A DNA stretch of 64,000 nucleotides, taken from NCBI RefSeq assembly GCF_024721305.1, contig NZ_JAMXOD010000011.1:52513-116512 (forward strand), written 5' to 3'. Origin of the DNA: Aequitasia blattaphilus (GTDB lineage Bacteria; Bacillota; Clostridia; Lachnospirales; Lachnospiraceae). This document shows positions 63,740 to 64,000 of the stretch, one piece after another. A program made the position numbers and the translations under genes. How positions within the stretch are numbered: the stretch's first letter is position 1; each line of letters opens with the position of its first letter. Below the pieces are notes generated by a model. It ran no database searches. It was not told where the DNA came from and was given only the letters and a program-made list of their open reading frames with translations.

Positions 63740-64000
63740 AGAACCTTGATAATTAAACAATAGACAACAACCCTGAAAGACCTTAAATATAACTTGAGCG
63801 GGTTATCTCAAAACCTAACGGTTTTTCGATTACCTTTGCTTCGCAAATGTTTAAAAAGCGGTGTACAGAAATTCATGCAAGCATGATTTCAGACACGCAC
63901 TTTTTAACCGCTCTTAAGTTATTCGAGAAAATTTCAGAACAAAATAGATGAAGAACTTTTTAGAGATAAAAAGGAAGAAACATCACCCAAACAAAACAGT
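63740..64000 (+). other. Structured leader, probably of a 16S rRNA gene beyond the window
   Basis: No coding sequence. The segment ACCTTGATAATTAAACAATA (63743-63762) resembles the conserved CTTTGAAAACTGAACA-type element of Firmicute rRNA leaders and spacers. From 63789 to 63922 the sequence folds into an outer helix enclosing three hairpins. The rRNA gene itself is not in the window. Confidence 0.65.

Overview
The window looks like the chromosome of a motile, Gram-positive, AT-rich anaerobe of the Clostridia, most likely a Lachnospiraceae member. The support is the FliW/CsrA pair, a two-site CheC-type FliY, FlgM/sigma-28 control, a T-box in front of an archaeal-type ProRS, the GlgC/GlgD pair, the RqcP-DivIC-TilS-Hpt-FtsH order, a DUF4358/MBOAT/DHHW/SGNH cassette and DUF5711. 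The species cannot be named from the sequence alone.

Positions 1-18103 hold one dense plus-strand flagellar/chemotaxis operon. It contains the C-ring (fliM, fliY), cheY, an oddly placed flgC, the export gate (fliO-P-Q-R, flhB, flhA), sigma-28 (fliA), two distal-rod/hook-type proteins, cheC-cheD-cheV, a degenerate EAL-HDOD protein, an orphan ParA ATPase, a ComFB-domain protein, the filament cap fliD, fliS and a FliT-like chaperone candidate. flhF and flhG are absent from their usual place after flhA. A non-flagellar island follows (18067-20622): a secreted C39-like protein on the minus strand, then an FtsE-like ATPase overlapping a nucleotidyltransferase-fold protein, both with altered catalytic residues. 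Flagellar genes resume at 20679-25059 (flgM, flgN, flgK, flgL, a DUF6470 protein, fliW, csrA). A sigma-28-type octamer lies upstream of both fliD and flgM. A lipoprotein Ntn-hydrolase closes this part.

Positions 26291-30141 hold a minus-strand surface-polymer acylation cassette (DUF4358, MBOAT, DHHW, SGNH) with a strong promoter and a duplicated ribosome-binding region. A decayed glycyl-radical-enzyme fragment separates it from asnS, a VanR/VanS-like two-component system and an SbcD/YhaN-like nuclease-ATPase pair. The minus-strand block 36438-39597 encodes PRPP synthetase, a DnaC/DnaI-like helicase loader and a DnaD-like primosome protein. Three DnaA-box-like sites sit in its upstream region, next to murC.

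Positions 41312-64000 are mostly housekeeping: glycogen synthesis (glgC, glgD), spoVG, an RluA-type pseudouridine synthase, T-box-controlled proS, cca, a phosphohexomutase, hup with a structured leader, rqcP-divIC-tilS-hpt-ftsH, a GH13 amylase, map, a phosphofructokinase with an unusual phosphodonor motif, and dnaX-ybaB-recR-DUF5711-cvpA. The last ~330 bases carry a strong promoter and a highly folded leader, probably that of a ribosomal RNA operon starting just beyond the window.

The best candidates for something new are the CheV/EAL-HDOD/ParA/ComFB module, the pseudo-enzyme pair at 18768-20622 and the DnaA-box promoter of the helicase-loader operon. No CRISPR array, insertion sequence, prophage or tRNA gene was found.
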